A DNA stretch of 64,000 bases, taken from Variovorax paradoxus. GTDB taxonomy: Bacteria > Pseudomonadota > Gammaproteobacteria > Burkholderiales > Burkholderiaceae_C. This document shows positions 28,285-38,432 of the stretch, in pieces (the first letter of the stretch is position 1; each line of letters begins with the position of its first letter). The stretch spans positions 4,824,501-4,888,500 of the forward strand of contig NZ_JAUSXL010000002.1 of the NCBI RefSeq assembly GCF_030815975.1. The letters run 5' to 3'. The translations under genes and the position numbers were made by a program. The notes beneath the pieces are model-generated. The model saw only the letters and a program-made list of their open reading frames with translations, did not search any database and was not told the origin of the DNA.

Positions 28285-29523
28285 TCACGAATTGTTGGGC
28301 CGCTTCATCTGGCACGACGTGGGCGTGCTCGCAACGTAGGCCTCGTAGAACTTGACGGGCGCCAGCGTGTAGCCGGTGTTCTCCGGGCTGTAGGGGTTCT
28401 TGGCATCAGCCTTCTGCCAGCGCGTGATCCACAGGCCCTGCTGCAGCTGGTGGTCCGACTTGCGCATCTCGACATCGCCGTTGAAGCTTTTGAACTTCAT
28501 GCCTTCCATGGCGGCCGCCACCTTGACGGGCTCGGTCGACTTGGTGCGCACGAAGGCTTCGCTGAGCATGGCATACACCGTGTAGATGTCGGTGGTGTAC
28601 ATGTCGTCGTTGAACTTCTTCTTGAACTCGTTCATCAGCGGCTGCACCGGGCCGGGCGCGTTGTAGTGGCTGTAGCCCACCTGGTACACCTTGCCGTCCG
28701 AGGCCGCACCCATGGCGGTGGGCGTGCCGTTGGTCACGGCGTAGTAGGTGTAGAACTTGACGTTCAGGCCCGAGTCGTTGGCCGACTTGATGAGCAGCGC
28801 GAGGTCGGAGCCCCAGTTGCCGGTGATGACCGAATCGGCGCCCGAGGCCTTGATCTTGGCGATGTAGGGCGAGAAGTCGCGCACCTGCGCGAGCGGATGC
28901 AAGTCGTCGCCGACGATCTCGATGTCGGGGCGCTTGTCCTTGAGGTTCTGCTTGGCGAACTTGGACACCTGCTGGCCATGCGAGTAGTTCTGGTTGAGCA
29001 GGTAGACCTTCTTGATTTCCGGCTGGTCCTTCATGAAGGCCGTCAGCGCTTCCATCTTCATGGAGGTGTCCGCGTCGAGCCGGAAGTGCCAGTAGCTGCA
29101 CTTGCTGTTGGTCAGGTCGGGGTCCACGGCCGCGTAGTTGATGTAGAGCACTTCCTTGCCGGGGTTGCGGGCGTTGTGCTTCTCGAGCGCATCGATGATG
29201 GCCAGTGCCGGGCCGGAGCCGTTGCCCTGCACCACGTAGCGCGCGCCCTGGTCCATGGCCGAGCGCAGCGCGCTGGTGGTTTCCTGCGGGCTCAACTTGT
29301 TGTCGATGGCGATGACCTCGAACTTCACGCCGGCCGCGTTCTTCTTGTTGAACTCTTCGGCCAGGAACTGGAAGGTCTTGAGCTGGTTGGTGCCGACGGC
29401 GGCCATCAGGCCCGACAGCGGATCGAGCCAGGCGATCTTCACGGTTTCGCCCTTCTGGGCCAGGGCGCCGGCGGCGCTCGCTGCAAGGATGGATGCGGTA
29501 GCGATTTTCAGAGCGAACTTCAC
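28285..29523 (-). CDS. livK: Branched-chain-type ABC substrate-binding protein (second of a tandem pair)
   Basis: 412 residues. The signal peptide is about 1-22 (ILAASAAGALA-QKG). The mature protein starts ETVKIAWLDPLSGLMAAVGTNQLK, the LivK/Peripla_BP_6 opening. Two Rossmann-like lobes follow, with GNGSGPALAIIDALEKHNAR and VITGNWGSDLALLIKSAND blocks. The start is a GTG at 29523 behind AGGAGAAAT. It is closely similar throughout to the neighbouring copy at 29723-30952, a tandem duplication. Both end in a CQMKRP tail. It captures the ligand in the periplasm for LivHMGF. Confidence 0.93.
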   Translation of the reverse strand: MKFALKIATASILAASAAGALAQKGETVKIAWLDPLSGLMAAVGTNQLKTFQFLAEEFNKKNAAGVKFEVIAIDNKLSPQETTSALRSAMDQGARYVVQGNGSGPALAIIDALEKHNARNPGKEVLYINYAAVDPDLTNSKCSYWHFRLDADTSMKMEALTAFMKDQPEIKKVYLLNQNYSHGQQVSKFAKQNLKDKRPDIEIVGDDLHPLAQVRDFSPYIAKIKASGADSVITGNWGSDLALLIKSANDSGLNVKFYTYYAVTNGTPTAMGAASDGKVYQVGYSHYNAPGPVQPLMNEFKKKFNDDMYTTDIYTVYAMLSEAFVRTKSTEPVKVAAAMEGMKFKSFNGDVEMRKSDHQLQQGLWITRWQKADAKNPYSPENTGYTLAPVKFYEAYVASTPTSCQMKRPNNS

Positions 29524-29662
29524 GATCTATTTCTCCTGGTCAAACCGGTTCAAATGCCGCACGAGAGTACAAGCGTTTGCAGGCCCACCCCTCAGGGAAT
29601 GCCCGGAGGGGACGGCCGCAAAGGCCCGTTTCTATCGCGCAGGCGACACTGCATTTCTCCAA

Positions 29663-29703
29663 GCTGCTACCGGCCGGTAGGCAGCTGCTACCGGCGGGTA
29701 GGA
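29663..29703. promoter_or_regulatory. Twin palindromes in the livK2 upstream region
   Basis: A 21-base unit occurs twice in tandem: GCTGCTACCGGCCGGTAGGC (from 29663) and GCTGCTACCGGCGGGTAGGA (from 29684). CTACCGGCCGGTAG at 29667-29680 is a perfect 14-base palindrome; the second has one mismatch. Two sites two helical turns apart suggest cooperative binding by a dimeric regulator, or a hairpin at the end of the livK1 transcript. Confidence 0.55.
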
Positions 29704-29722
29704 AACGCGCTCACATGGATGC

Positions 29723-30952
29723 TCAGGGGCGCTTCATCTGGCAGGTGGTGGGCGTGCTCGCCACATACGACTCGTAGTACTTCACGGGGACATTCGTGTA
29801 GCCGGTGTTCTCGGCGTCGTAGGGGTACTTGGCGCTGGCCTTTTCCCAGCGCGCGATGTACAGGCCCTGCTGCAGCTGGTGGTCGGCCTTGCGCACCTCG
29901 ACCTCGCCGTTGAAGCTCTTGATCTTCATGCCTTCGAGCGCCGCGGCCACCTTGACCGGGTCGGTCGACCTGGTCTGCGCGAAGGCGGTATCGAGCAGCG
30001 CGAACGCGTGATAGATGGAGGCCTGCGTCAGGTCGTCGTTCATCTTCTTCTTGTAGCCGGCGAGAAGCCGCTGGATCTCGCCGCCCATGTTGTAGTGGGC
30101 ATAGGCCACGGTGTAGACCTTGCCCTCGGAGGTGGCGCCCATGGCGGTGGGCGTGCCGGCGCCCGGCGCATAGTAGGTCAGGAACTTGACGTTCAGGCCC
30201 GAGTCGTTGGCCGCCTTGATGAGCAGCGACAGGTCGGAGCCCCAGTTGCCGGTGATGACGGTGTCGGCGCCCGAGGCCTTGATCTTGGCGACGTAGGGCG
30301 AGAAGTCGCGCACCTGCGCGAGCGGATGCAGGTCGTCGCCGACGATCTGGATGTCGGGGCGCTTGGCCTTCAGGTCTTCCTTCGCGAACTTGGACACCTG
30401 CACGCCGTGCGCGTAGTTCTGGCCCAGGATGTAGACCTTCTTGATGTCGGGCTGGTCCTTCATCCAGGTGGTCAGCGCCTCCATCTTCATGGAGGTGTCG
30501 GCGTCGAGGCGGAAATGCCAGTAGCTGCACTTGCTGTTGGTGAGGTCCGGATCGACGGCCGCGTAGTTCATGTACAGCAGCTCCTTGCCCGGATTGCGCG
30601 CGTTGTTCTTCTCGACGGCGTCGATGATCGCGAGCGCGGGGCCGGAGCCGTTGCCCTGCAGGATGTAGCGCGCGCCCTGGTCCTGCGCGGAGCGCAGCGC
30701 GGCGGTGGTTTCCTGCGGGCTGAGCTTGTTGTCGATGGCGATGATCTCGAACTTCACGCCCGAGGCATTCTTCTTGTTGAACTCTTCAGCCAGGAACTGC
30801 GTGGTCTTGAGCTGGTTGGTTCCTACCGCCGCCATCAGGCCCGACAGCGGATCGAGCCAGGCCACTTTGACGGTCTCGCCCTTCTGGGCGAGTGCGGCCG
30901 CCATGCCGACCCACATGGCACAGGCGGCTGCTGACTTGATGGCAAATTGCAT
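29723..30952 (-). CDS. livK: Branched-chain-type ABC substrate-binding protein (first of a tandem pair)
   Basis: 409 residues, signal peptide about 1-22. It shares the same order of blocks with the downstream copy: ETVKVAWLDPLSGLMAAVGTNQLK, GNGSGPALAIIDAVEKNNARNPGK, YWHFRLDADTSMKMEALT, VITGNWGSDLSLLIKAANDSG. Differences cluster in the ligand-side loops (for example APGAGTPTAMGATSEG against AVTNGTPTAMGAASDG), which may give the two receptors different specificity. A CCGGAG ribosome site precedes the ATG. It lies downstream of the acyl-CoA ligase gene by 140 bases, a spacing that probably contains the liv promoter. Confidence 0.93.
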   Translation of the reverse strand: MQFAIKSAAACAMWVGMAAALAQKGETVKVAWLDPLSGLMAAVGTNQLKTTQFLAEEFNKKNASGVKFEIIAIDNKLSPQETTAALRSAQDQGARYILQGNGSGPALAIIDAVEKNNARNPGKELLYMNYAAVDPDLTNSKCSYWHFRLDADTSMKMEALTTWMKDQPDIKKVYILGQNYAHGVQVSKFAKEDLKAKRPDIQIVGDDLHPLAQVRDFSPYVAKIKASGADTVITGNWGSDLSLLIKAANDSGLNVKFLTYYAPGAGTPTAMGATSEGKVYTVAYAHYNMGGEIQRLLAGYKKKMNDDLTQASIYHAFALLDTAFAQTRSTDPVKVAAALEGMKIKSFNGEVEVRKADHQLQQGLYIARWEKASAKYPYDAENTGYTNVPVKYYESYVASTPTTCQMKRP

Positions 30953-31092
30953 GAAGAATCTCCGGAGTGAAAGGCGGGATGCCAGCGTACAAGCGGCCTT
31001 TTCTCCACCGCACAGGGATTGCCCGGAAGAAAGCCCGCCGAAGCGCCCTTCCTATCGCATGCGCGACAGTGCGATGGGGCCTTGGCGCTGCG

Positions 31093-32736
31093 TCAGCACG
31101 TGGGCAGCTTGTAGTCCTTGAGCAGTTCGCGCAGCCTGGTCTTGAGGATCTTGCCGGTGGCGCCGATCGGAATCGCTTCGACGAACACCACGTCGTCGGG
31201 AATCTGCCACTTGGCCGTCTTGCCCTCGTAGAACTTCAGCAGCTCTTCGCGCGCGACTTCCGCGTTGGGCTTCTTCACCACTGCGATGATCGGCCGCTCG
31301 TCCCACTTGGGGTGGTACACGCCGATGCAGGCGGCCATGGCGACGGCCGGGTGCGCGACGGCAATGTTCTCGATCTCGATCGAGCTGATCCACTCGCCGC
31401 CGGACTTGATCACGTCCTTGCTGCGGTCGGTGATCTGCAGGTAGCCCTCGGGGTCGATGGTGGCGACGTCGCCGGTGGGGAACCAGACGCGGCCCTGCTC
31501 GTCGGGGATGAGCGGATCGCCGCCCTCGCCCTTGAAGTATTCCTTCACGATCCACGGGCCCTTGACCAGCAGGTCGCCGTAGGCCTTGCCGTCCCAGGGC
31601 AGTTCCTTGCCGTTGCCGTCGACGATCTTCATGTCGACGCCGAAGATGGCGCGGCCCTGTTTCATGCGGATCTGCAGCTGCGCATCGGCAGGCAGCGACA
31701 GGTGCTTGTTCTTGAGCGTGCACAGCGTGCCCAGCGGACTCATCTCGGTCATGCCCCAGGCGTGCAGCACCTCGACGTTGTAGTTCTGCTGGAACGCCGT
31801 GATCATGGCCGGCGGGCAGGCCGAGCCGCCGATCACCGTGCGGTTCAGCTTGCTGAACTTCAGGCCGTTGGCCTGCATGTGGCCGAGCATCATCTGCCAC
31901 ACGGTGGGCACGCCGGCCGCGAAGGTGACGCCTTCGGCTTCGATCAGCTCGTACACCGACTTGCCGTCGAGCGCCGGGCCGGGAAACACGATCTTGCAGC
32001 CCACCAGCGCGGCCGAGTACGGAATGCCCCAGGCGTTGACGTGGAACATCGGCACCACCGGCAGCACCGAGTCGCGCGCCGAGAGGTGCATGACGTCGGG
32101 CAGGGCCGCGGCATAGGCATGCAGCATGGTCGAGCGGTGGCTGTAGAGCGCGGCCTTCGGGTTGCCCGTGGTGCCGCTCGTGTAGCACATGCTCGAGGCC
32201 GAGTTCTCGTCGAAGGTGGGCCAGTCGTAGCTGGTGGGCTGCCCGCCGATCCAGCCTTCGTAGCTCACGAGACCGGGCACGCCGCTGTCCGCCGGCAGCT
32301 TGTCGGCATCGCACAGCGCAATCCATTTCCGGACCGTGGGGCACTTGGCATGCACCGCCTGCACCAGCGGCAGGAAGCTCAGGTCGAAGCACAGGATCTG
32401 GTCTTCGGCATGGTTGGCGATCCAGGCGATCTGGTCGGGGTGCAGGCGCGGATTGATGGTGTGCAGCACGCGGCCGCTGCCGCTCACGCCGTAGTACAGC
32501 TCCAGGTGCCGATAGCCGTTCCAGGCCAGCGTGGCGATGCGGTCGCTGAACAGCAGCTGCTCGCCGTCCAGTGCATTGGCCACCTGCCGGGCACGCGATG
32601 CAATACCGCCCCAGGTCGTGCGGTGGATATCGCCCTCGACCCGGCGCGAGACGATCTCGCCGTCGCCGTTGTGGCGCTCGGCGAAATCGATCAGCGACGA
32701 GATCAAAAGCGGTTGGTCTTGCATCAAACCCAGCAT
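31093..32736 (-). CDS. AMP-dependent acyl-CoA synthetase (medium/long-chain fatty acid--CoA ligase, AlkK-like)
   Basis: 547 residues. The adenylate-forming P-loop is [17 protein letters not shown] (about 187-203), followed by [15 protein letters not shown] near 226, motif A5 [13 protein letters not shown] near 325, and [32 protein letters not shown] (TGD hinge region, about 420-450). The catalytic Lys lies in [13 protein letters not shown] near 528. It activates a carboxylic acid with ATP and CoA. Because it heads the liv cluster, it probably charges the imported acid and so feeds the neighbouring beta-oxidation genes (inference). Confidence 0.93.
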   Translation of the reverse strand: MLGLMQDQPLLISSLIDFAERHNGDGEIVSRRVEGDIHRTTWGGIASRARQVANALDGEQLLFSDRIATLAWNGYRHLELYYGVSGSGRVLHTINPRLHPDQIAWIANHAEDQILCFDLSFLPLVQAVHAKCPTVRKWIALCDADKLPADSGVPGLVSYEGWIGGQPTSYDWPTFDENSASSMCYTSGTTGNPKAALYSHRSTMLHAYAAALPDVMHLSARDSVLPVVPMFHVNAWGIPYSAALVGCKIVFPGPALDGKSVYELIEAEGVTFAAGVPTVWQMMLGHMQANGLKFSKLNRTVIGGSACPPAMITAFQQNYNVEVLHAWGMTEMSPLGTLCTLKNKHLSLPADAQLQIRMKQGRAIFGVDMKIVDGNGKELPWDGKAYGDLLVKGPWIVKEYFKGEGGDPLIPDEQGRVWFPTGDVATIDPEGYLQITDRSKDVIKSGGEWISSIEIENIAVAHPAVAMAACIGVYHPKWDERPIIAVVKKPNAEVAREELLKFYEGKTAKWQIPDDVVFVEAIPIGATGKILKTRLRELLKDYKLPTC

Positions 32737-32866
32737 CTATGGACTCCTCAAAGAAATGACTTCATGAAAGCTTGCGAACAACGGATTCACGCAAGCTTCG
32801 GCAACTTCCACAATGACACAAACCCGCACTGCCGGATTGAACGGAGCGGCTCAGTGGTGCACCTGA

Positions 32867-34714
32867 TCAAGGCACGGCCTGCACCGGCGTGACCACGGCC
32901 GCCGAGGGCGTGGCGTCGAGCCGCAGCTGCGACGGCCATGTCGCCCAGGTTGCACCGAGTTCGGGCGTGTTCGGGTCGCCCTTGCGCATGAAGGCGCCGA
33001 TGCTGGCCATGACGGCGTTGGACAGGGCGAGCCGGCCCGGCTGGTTGGCCTTGCCGCCCATCACGTTGCTGAGCAGCGAGCCGCCGAAGTTGCCGAACAC
33101 GAACGGCAGGTCGAACGCATGCGAAGCCCCGTACACGTCGTTCCACGGCGAGGGCTCCTGCGCCCAGTCGAGGCGGTAGTGCCAGATGTTCGGCTGGCGC
33201 GTCTTCATGGTGTTGAGCAGGTTGTCGCGGTTGGCCTCGAAGAGCCCCTTCGTGATGACGGCGGTCGCCGCGTTGTAGCCCGTGCCGGGCGTGTCTACCG
33301 GAAGGTAGAACGGATCGATGATGTCGGCCGCCGTGAGCGTGGGAGGTGCGTCCGGATCGAAGTCGAACATCATCGAGAAGCGCTGGGCATCAGTGACGAT
33401 CCAGCCCGGCTTCGGGAAGCCGATGGTTCCCAGCAGCGACGCGAAGAGCTTGCCCTCGTCGCGCGTGTTGCCCGCGAGCATCGGCACCTTGACGTAGTTG
33501 TCGGCGGCGATCGCGCCGATCGGATCGACAGGCAGCACCGTGCCGTCGGGAATGGGCGCAACGCTGCCCAGGCCGTTGGCGACCACCGTGGCCAGCATCG
33601 CGCCACCCTCCTGGGCGCGCAGGTATTCGGCGATCTGCGCCGGCGTGCGCGTGCCGATATAGGCCTTGGCGGCGGCTGGGTCGGCGGTGGTGCCATCGGC
33701 CACGAGCAGTTTCTCCAGGATCGACTGGCCCTGCGCGTGCGAGATCGATGCAGGAACCAGCGTAGGCAGCGTCCCCGGCGGCAGGTTGCTCGCAAGCGAA
33801 ATCCCGCCGCTCATCTCGAAGGCCTTGTGAAAGAGGCCCCTGGCCATCGGCGAGGTCATCACCGCCAGCAGGTTGGTGGCGCCGGCCGATTCGCCCGAAA
33901 GCGTGACGTTGCCCGGATCCCCGCCGAAGTTGGCGACGTTGTTCCGGATGAAGCGCAGCGCCGCCATGTTGTCGAGCAGCGCGAAGTTGCCCGAGTCGTC
34001 GCCCGCGGTGCCGCCCGGGCGCAGCTGCGGCACGTTCAGGAAGCCCAGGATGCCCAGGCGGTAGCTGGCGGTGATGACCACCGCGTTGGCGGCCTTCGCC
34101 AGCCGGGCGCCGTCGTAGAGCGGATCGGCCGTGTAGCCCGAAATATTGCTGCCGCCGTGCACGAACAGCAGCACCGGCAGGTTCTGCTCGCTCGTGGCCG
34201 GGCGCCAGATGTTGACGAACAGGCAGTCCTCGCTGCCGACCGGCTTGCCCAGCATGGCGCCGATGCTGGCGTCGTAGGTGTTGTTGGCGCCGGGGCCGAA
34301 GAGGCGACCGATCTGCAGGCAGGCATTGCCGAACTTCATGGCCGGGCGGATGCCGCTCCACGCCTCGGGCGCCACCGGAGCGCGCCAGCGCAACGCGCCG
34401 ACCGGCGGCTGGGCGAAAGGAACGCCCTTCCAGAACCATGTGCCCGTGTTGGCGCTGTCGTCCACGCCTTCGATCTTGCCGGCCACGGTGTCGCGCACCA
34501 TGGGGCCATCGGCAGCTGGGGGCGGCGGGGCCGGTGGTGGCGGCGCGGTTGGAGTGATCGGCAGGAACGAAAACGACGAGCCCGAAGAGCCGCCGCCGCA
34601 GGCCACGAGTGCCATGCAGGCCGCCGCGGCCAGCGCCCGCGTTGCTGCTGCCGTTCTTGCCGCACCCTGGTTCTCTGGCCGTGCCTGTACCGCTGCTCTC
34701 AGTGCCGTATTCAT
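32867..34714 (-). CDS. Type B carboxylesterase, predicted lipoprotein
   Basis: 615 residues from the ATG at 34714 (GGAGAC ribosome site). Lipoprotein signal with lipobox LVAC near Cys39, followed by a GGGSSGSS linker and a proline-rich stretch (PTAPPPPAPPPPAADGP). The alpha/beta-hydrolase body has EDCLFVNIWRP, LLFVHGGSN (oxyanion hole) and the nucleophile elbow LSGESAGATN; the late His is probably in YGASHAFDLPFVFGNF. It hydrolyses esters outside the inner membrane. It is divergent from an AraC regulator that probably controls it. Confidence 0.92.
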   Translation of the reverse strand: MNTALRAAVQARPENQGAARTAAATRALAAAACMALVACGGGSSGSSFSFLPITPTAPPPPAPPPPAADGPMVRDTVAGKIEGVDDSANTGTWFWKGVPFAQPPVGALRWRAPVAPEAWSGIRPAMKFGNACLQIGRLFGPGANNTYDASIGAMLGKPVGSEDCLFVNIWRPATSEQNLPVLLFVHGGSNISGYTADPLYDGARLAKAANAVVITASYRLGILGFLNVPQLRPGGTAGDDSGNFALLDNMAALRFIRNNVANFGGDPGNVTLSGESAGATNLLAVMTSPMARGLFHKAFEMSGGISLASNLPPGTLPTLVPASISHAQGQSILEKLLVADGTTADPAAAKAYIGTRTPAQIAEYLRAQEGGAMLATVVANGLGSVAPIPDGTVLPVDPIGAIAADNYVKVPMLAGNTRDEGKLFASLLGTIGFPKPGWIVTDAQRFSMMFDFDPDAPPTLTAADIIDPFYLPVDTPGTGYNAATAVITKGLFEANRDNLLNTMKTRQPNIWHYRLDWAQEPSPWNDVYGASHAFDLPFVFGNFGGSLLSNVMGGKANQPGRLALSNAVMASIGAFMRKGDPNTPELGATWATWPSQLRLDATPSAAVVTPVQAVP

Positions 34715-34863
34715 TTTTTGTCTCCACACCGGGTTAATCGGAATTCCTGCCTCCGTGTCCAGTGGCCATACTCCGGCCCGCCGAACCCGTAAAAAATTCT
34801 AGGAACGCACGCCGTTTCCGTCGCTATCGCAAGCGCGCCAAATCAATGACTTCAGGAGCCTCC

Positions 34864-35940
34864 ATGCCGCACGCCCCGCGCCGACCGCAACGCCGGCCCG
34901 GCTGCGCGCAGCAGCCGGAGCTTCGGACCAGCTCGGCCGCCTGGCTCGAAGGCGTGCTCTCCATGTTCGAGGCCGAAGGGCTCGACGTGCCTTCGCTGCT
35001 GCGCGACGCCGGTTTCGACCCCGACTCGCTGCACCGCCAGAACGCGCGCGTGCCGGTCGACGAGGTCTCGGTGCTCTGGCAACTCGCGGTGGCGCGCGCC
35101 GGCAAGCCCACGCTGGGCCTCGCCCGCGACCTGGCCGCCACGCACAGCAAGCTGGGCACGGTCGGCCACGCCATGGCCTGCAGTGCAGACCTGGGCGCGG
35201 CGCTCACCCGGCTCACGCGCTACATGGCGGTGATCTCGGACGCGACCGCCTTCTCGATGCAGCCCGAGGCGCGCGGCTGCTGGATGGTGATGGAGCACAC
35301 CGGCGGCAGCCTCCCGATTCCGCGCCGGCGCGTCGAATACGCCCTGCTGACCGTCTTCATGCAATGCCAGTGGCTCACGCGGCGCGAGCTGCAGCCGCTG
35401 GCCCTGGAGTTCATCTACCCGCCGCCGGCCCACGACCGGCTGCACCGCGAGGCCTTCGGCTGCGCCATCCGCTACAACGCGCCGGCCAACCGCCTGCTGC
35501 TGTCGGCGGCCGACATGGCCATGCCGCTGCCCACCCACCATCCGGCGCTCGGCGAGATGCAGGAGCATCTGCTGGACGACCAGCTGAACCTGCTGGGCCA
35601 GACCACCACCAGCACCCTGGTGTGCGCCGAGATCGCACGGCGGCTGCCGCACGGGGAACCGCGCCGGCAGGACGTGGCCGCCGGTCTCGGCCTCGCGGAG
35701 CGCACGCTGCAGCGGCGGCTGCAGGAGGAGTCGGTGTCGTTCCAGTCGCTGCTCGACCGCACCCGCCGCGAACTGGCGCAGCAGTACCTGGCGCAAGACC
35801 GGCACACGCTCACCGACGTGGCCGACATGCTCGGTTTCGTCGACAGCAGCAACTTCTTCCGCGCCTGCAAGCGCTGGTTCGGGTTGCCGCCCGCCCAATA
35901 CCGGGCGCGGATCTGGGACACGCCGGCGCTCGCCCACTGA
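34864..35940 (+). CDS. AraC-family transcriptional regulator
   Basis: 358 residues. The N-terminal half (about 20-210) is an Arabinose_bd-type sensor (PF12625 group) with [24 protein letters not shown]. The C-terminal double helix-turn-helix (about 265-350) includes [20 protein letters not shown] and [26 protein letters not shown] used the ATG at 34864, which has AGGAG seven bases upstream; an in-frame ATG at 34846 lacks one. It is divergent from the lipoprotein esterase gene, its probable target, as seen for esterase/lipase-linked regulators of this subgroup. Confidence 0.9.
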   Translation: MPHAPRRPQRRPGCAQQPELRTSSAAWLEGVLSMFEAEGLDVPSLLRDAGFDPDSLHRQNARVPVDEVSVLWQLAVARAGKPTLGLARDLAATHSKLGTVGHAMACSADLGAALTRLTRYMAVISDATAFSMQPEARGCWMVMEHTGGSLPIPRRRVEYALLTVFMQCQWLTRRELQPLALEFIYPPPAHDRLHREAFGCAIRYNAPANRLLLSAADMAMPLPTHHPALGEMQEHLLDDQLNLLGQTTTSTLVCAEIARRLPHGEPRRQDVAAGLGLAERTLQRRLQEESVSFQSLLDRTRRELAQQYLAQDRHTLTDVADMLGFVDSSNFFRACKRWFGLPPAQYRARIWDTPALAH

Positions 35941-36004
35941 GAGGGTTCGAATCCCCGATGGCCCGCGCCGCAAGGGGTCTCGCGCTCTGCCGGACAATCC
36001 GGGC

Positions 36005-37486
36005 ATGAGCTTGCTTGCCGAAGACACCGCCGCCGCGGACCTGGGATTGCGCTGGAAACCCGGTTTCGGGGCGCTGGGCCCCGCCTTTCTCACCCAACTG
36101 CGGCCGACACCCCTGCCCGATCCCTACTGGGTGGGCCACAGCGAGGCGGCGGCGCGCATGCTCGGCCTGCCGGCCGATTGGCGGCAATCGGACAGCACGC
36201 TGTCCGCCCTCACGGGCAACCTCCCCGTCGCCGGCACGCAGCCCTTCGCCACGGTGTACAGCGGCCACCAGTTCGGCGTCTGGGCCGGCCAGCTCGGCGA
36301 CGGCCGCGCGATCATGCTCGGCGAAACCGAGGGCGGCCTCGAAGTGCAGCTCAAGGGCGCGGGCCGCACGCCCTACTCGCGCGGTGCCGACGGCCGCGCC
36401 GTGCTGCGCTCCAGCATCCGCGAATTCCTTTGCAGCGAGGCCATGCATGGCCTGGGCATTCCGACCACCCGCGCGCTCTGCGTCACGGGCTCCGACGCCC
36501 GCGTGTACCGCGAAGTGCCCGAATCCGCCGCCGTCGTGACCCGTGTGGCGCCCAGCTTCATCCGCTTCGGCCACTTCGAGCACTTTGCGGCCAACCAGCG
36601 CGACGCCGAACTGCGCGCGCTGGCCGACTACGTCATCGACCGCTACTACCCGGCCTGCCGCACCACCGATCGCTTCAACGGCAACGCCTACGCGGCCTTC
36701 CTGGAAGCCGTGAGCGAGCGCACCGCCGCCCTGCTGGCGCAGTGGCAGGCCGTGGGCTTCTGCCATGGCGTGATGAACACCGACAACATGAGCATCCTCG
36801 GGCTCACCATCGACTACGGGCCGTTCCAGTTCCTGGACGGCTTCGATCCGCGCCACATCTGCAACCACAGCGACACCAGCGGCCGCTATGCCTTCAACCA
36901 GCAGCCCAACGTGGCCTACTGGAACCTGTTCTGCCTGGCGCAGGCCCTGCTGCCGCTGATCGGCGACCAGGACATCGCGGTCGCCGCGCTGGAGTCGTAC
37001 AAGACCGTGTTCCCGAGGGAATTCGAAGCCCGCATGCGCGCCAAGCTCGGACTCGCGGAGCCGGCCGAAGGCGATCGCGCGCTCATCGAGGGTGTGCTGA
37101 AGCTGCTGGCCGCCGAAAGGGTCGACTACACGATCTTCTGGCGCCGCCTTTCGCAGCACATGGCCGGCGGCCCTGCCGAGCCGGTACGCGACCTGTTCCT
37201 GGACCGCGCGGGCTTCGATGCCTGGCTGCTATCCTTTTCAGAGCGCCATGCGGAACTGCCGCGTCCGGAAGCCGCAGCCCTGATGCTCAAATCGAATCCG
37301 AAGTACGTGTTGCGGAACCACCTGGGGCAGCAAGCCATCGAAGCGGCAAGCCAGAAGGACTTCTCGGGTGTGGCAACCTTGTTGGCCCTGCTCGAAACCC
37401 CATTTGAAGAACATCCCGGCGCCGATGCCTATGCCGGGTTCCCGCCCGATTGGGCCTCCACGATCGAAATCAGCTGCTCATCATGA
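36005..37486 (+). CDS. selO: Protein adenylyltransferase SelO (YdiU/UPF0061)
   Basis: 493 residues, normal SelO length. Diagnostic blocks are [19 protein letters not shown] near 85, [27 protein letters not shown] near 118-144, [29 protein letters not shown] near 255-283 (catalytic and metal-binding Asn/Asp), and [17 protein letters not shown]. It is a pseudokinase-fold enzyme that transfers AMP from ATP to protein Ser/Thr/Tyr in redox stress. The C-terminus EISCSS keeps the Cys that is selenocysteine in some homologues. It overlaps msrB by four bases (ATGA), so the two are translationally coupled. Confidence 0.95.
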   Translation: MSLLAEDTAAADLGLRWKPGFGALGPAFLTQLRPTPLPDPYWVGHSEAAARMLGLPADWRQSDSTLSALTGNLPVAGTQPFATVYSGHQFGVWAGQLGDGRAIMLGETEGGLEVQLKGAGRTPYSRGADGRAVLRSSIREFLCSEAMHGLGIPTTRALCVTGSDARVYREVPESAAVVTRVAPSFIRFGHFEHFAANQRDAELRALADYVIDRYYPACRTTDRFNGNAYAAFLEAVSERTAALLAQWQAVGFCHGVMNTDNMSILGLTIDYGPFQFLDGFDPRHICNHSDTSGRYAFNQQPNVAYWNLFCLAQALLPLIGDQDIAVAALESYKTVFPREFEARMRAKLGLAEPAEGDRALIEGVLKLLAAERVDYTIFWRRLSQHMAGGPAEPVRDLFLDRAGFDAWLLSFSERHAELPRPEAAALMLKSNPKYVLRNHLGQQAIEAASQKDFSGVATLLALLETPFEEHPGADAYAGFPPDWASTIEISCSS

Positions 37487-37893
37487 CCACCCCCGTACAG
37501 AAAACCGACGCCGAATGGAAAGCCCTGCTCGCCGAAAAAGGCGCCGAGCCCGCGGCCTTCGAGGTCACGCGCCATGCGGCCACCGAACGGCCCTTCACGG
37601 GCAAGTACGAGGCGGTTTGGGATGACGGCACCTACCACTGCATCTGCTGCGGCGCCAAGCTGTTCGAATCGACCGCCAAGTTCGACGCGGGCTGCGGCTG
37701 GCCCAGCTTCTCCGAAGAAGCCGTGCCGGGCGCCATCCGGAACATCGTCGACCGTTCGCACGGCATGGTGCGCACCGAGAACGTCTGCGCCAATTGCGGC
37801 GCCCACCTGGGCCACGTGTTCCCCGACGGCCCCACCGAAACCGGCCTGCGCTACTGCATGAACTCGGCCTCGCTCGACTTCAAGAAAAAATGA
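37483..37893 (+). CDS. msrB: Peptide-methionine (R)-S-oxide reductase MsrB
   Basis: 136 residues. Structural zinc is held by two CxxC pairs (CICC near 51-54 and CANC near 100-103). The catalytic Cys is in [13 protein letters not shown] near 125, and the substrate-binding GCGWPSFSE near 72 is present. It reduces methionine-R-sulfoxide in proteins, with thioredoxin as reductant. It is coupled by ATGA overlaps to selO upstream and to yciB downstream. The pairing of a redox-controlled AMP transferase with a sulfoxide reductase suggests a shared oxidative-stress role. Confidence 0.96.
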   Translation: MTTPVQKTDAEWKALLAEKGAEPAAFEVTRHAATERPFTGKYEAVWDDGTYHCICCGAKLFESTAKFDAGCGWPSFSEEAVPGAIRNIVDRSHGMVRTENVCANCGAHLGHVFPDGPTETGLRYCMNSASLDFKKK

Positions 37894-38432
37894 AACTGAT
37901 CCTCGACTTCTTTCCGATCCTGCTGTTCTTCGGCGCCTACAAGCTGGCCGACATCTACACCGCCACCGGCGTGCTGATGGCCGCCACCGTGCTGCAGATG
38001 GGCATCATCTACGCCATGGAGCGCAAGCTGCAGGCCATGCAGAAGGCCACCCTGGTGCTCATTCTGCTGTTCGGCACGCTCACCCTGGTGCTGCACGACG
38101 ACCGCTTCATCAAGTGGAAGCCCACGGTGCTCTACGGCGCCATGGCCATTGCGCTGGCGGTGGCGCTCTGGGCGCTGAAGAAGAACTTCCTCAAGATGCT
38201 GCTGGGCTCACAGCTCCAGCTGCCGGACCGCATCTGGGGCCGCCTGAACGTGGCGTGGATCGGCTATTGCCTCTTCATGGCGGTCATCAACGGCTACGTG
38301 GCGGCGTACTTCACCACCGAGGCCTGGGTCAACTTCAAGCTCTGGGGCTACGTGTTCCCGATCGTGTTCCTGGTGGCGCAGGGCCTCTACATCTCGCCGC
38401 ACCTCAAGGGCGACGACAAGCCCGCGGCATGA
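37890..38432 (+). CDS. yciB: Inner-membrane-spanning protein YciB / septation protein A
   Basis: 180 residues, the family's usual size, with about five hydrophobic helices beginning [23 protein letters not shown], the conserved YciB start. [17 protein letters not shown] near 70 and [23 protein letters not shown] near 117 are signature stretches. In other bacteria it affects septation and envelope integrity, interacting with elongasome and divisome proteins. It overlaps msrB (ATGA) and bolA (ATGA). A related name, ispZ, is used for the same family. Confidence 0.95.
   Translation: MKLILDFFPILLFFGAYKLADIYTATGVLMAATVLQMGIIYAMERKLQAMQKATLVLILLFGTLTLVLHDDRFIKWKPTVLYGAMAIALAVALWALKKNFLKMLLGSQLQLPDRIWGRLNVAWIGYCLFMAVINGYVAAYFTTEAWVNFKLWGYVFPIVFLVAQGLYISPHLKGDDKPAA

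Noticed and set aside
35941..35960. tRNA T-arm-like GGGTTCGAATCCCC after the AraC gene
   Set aside because: Only the T-loop-like string is present; there is no acceptor, D or anticodon arm upstream, which is coding DNA. The stem also breaks after three pairs. Possibly chance or an old integration scar, but not a tRNA.
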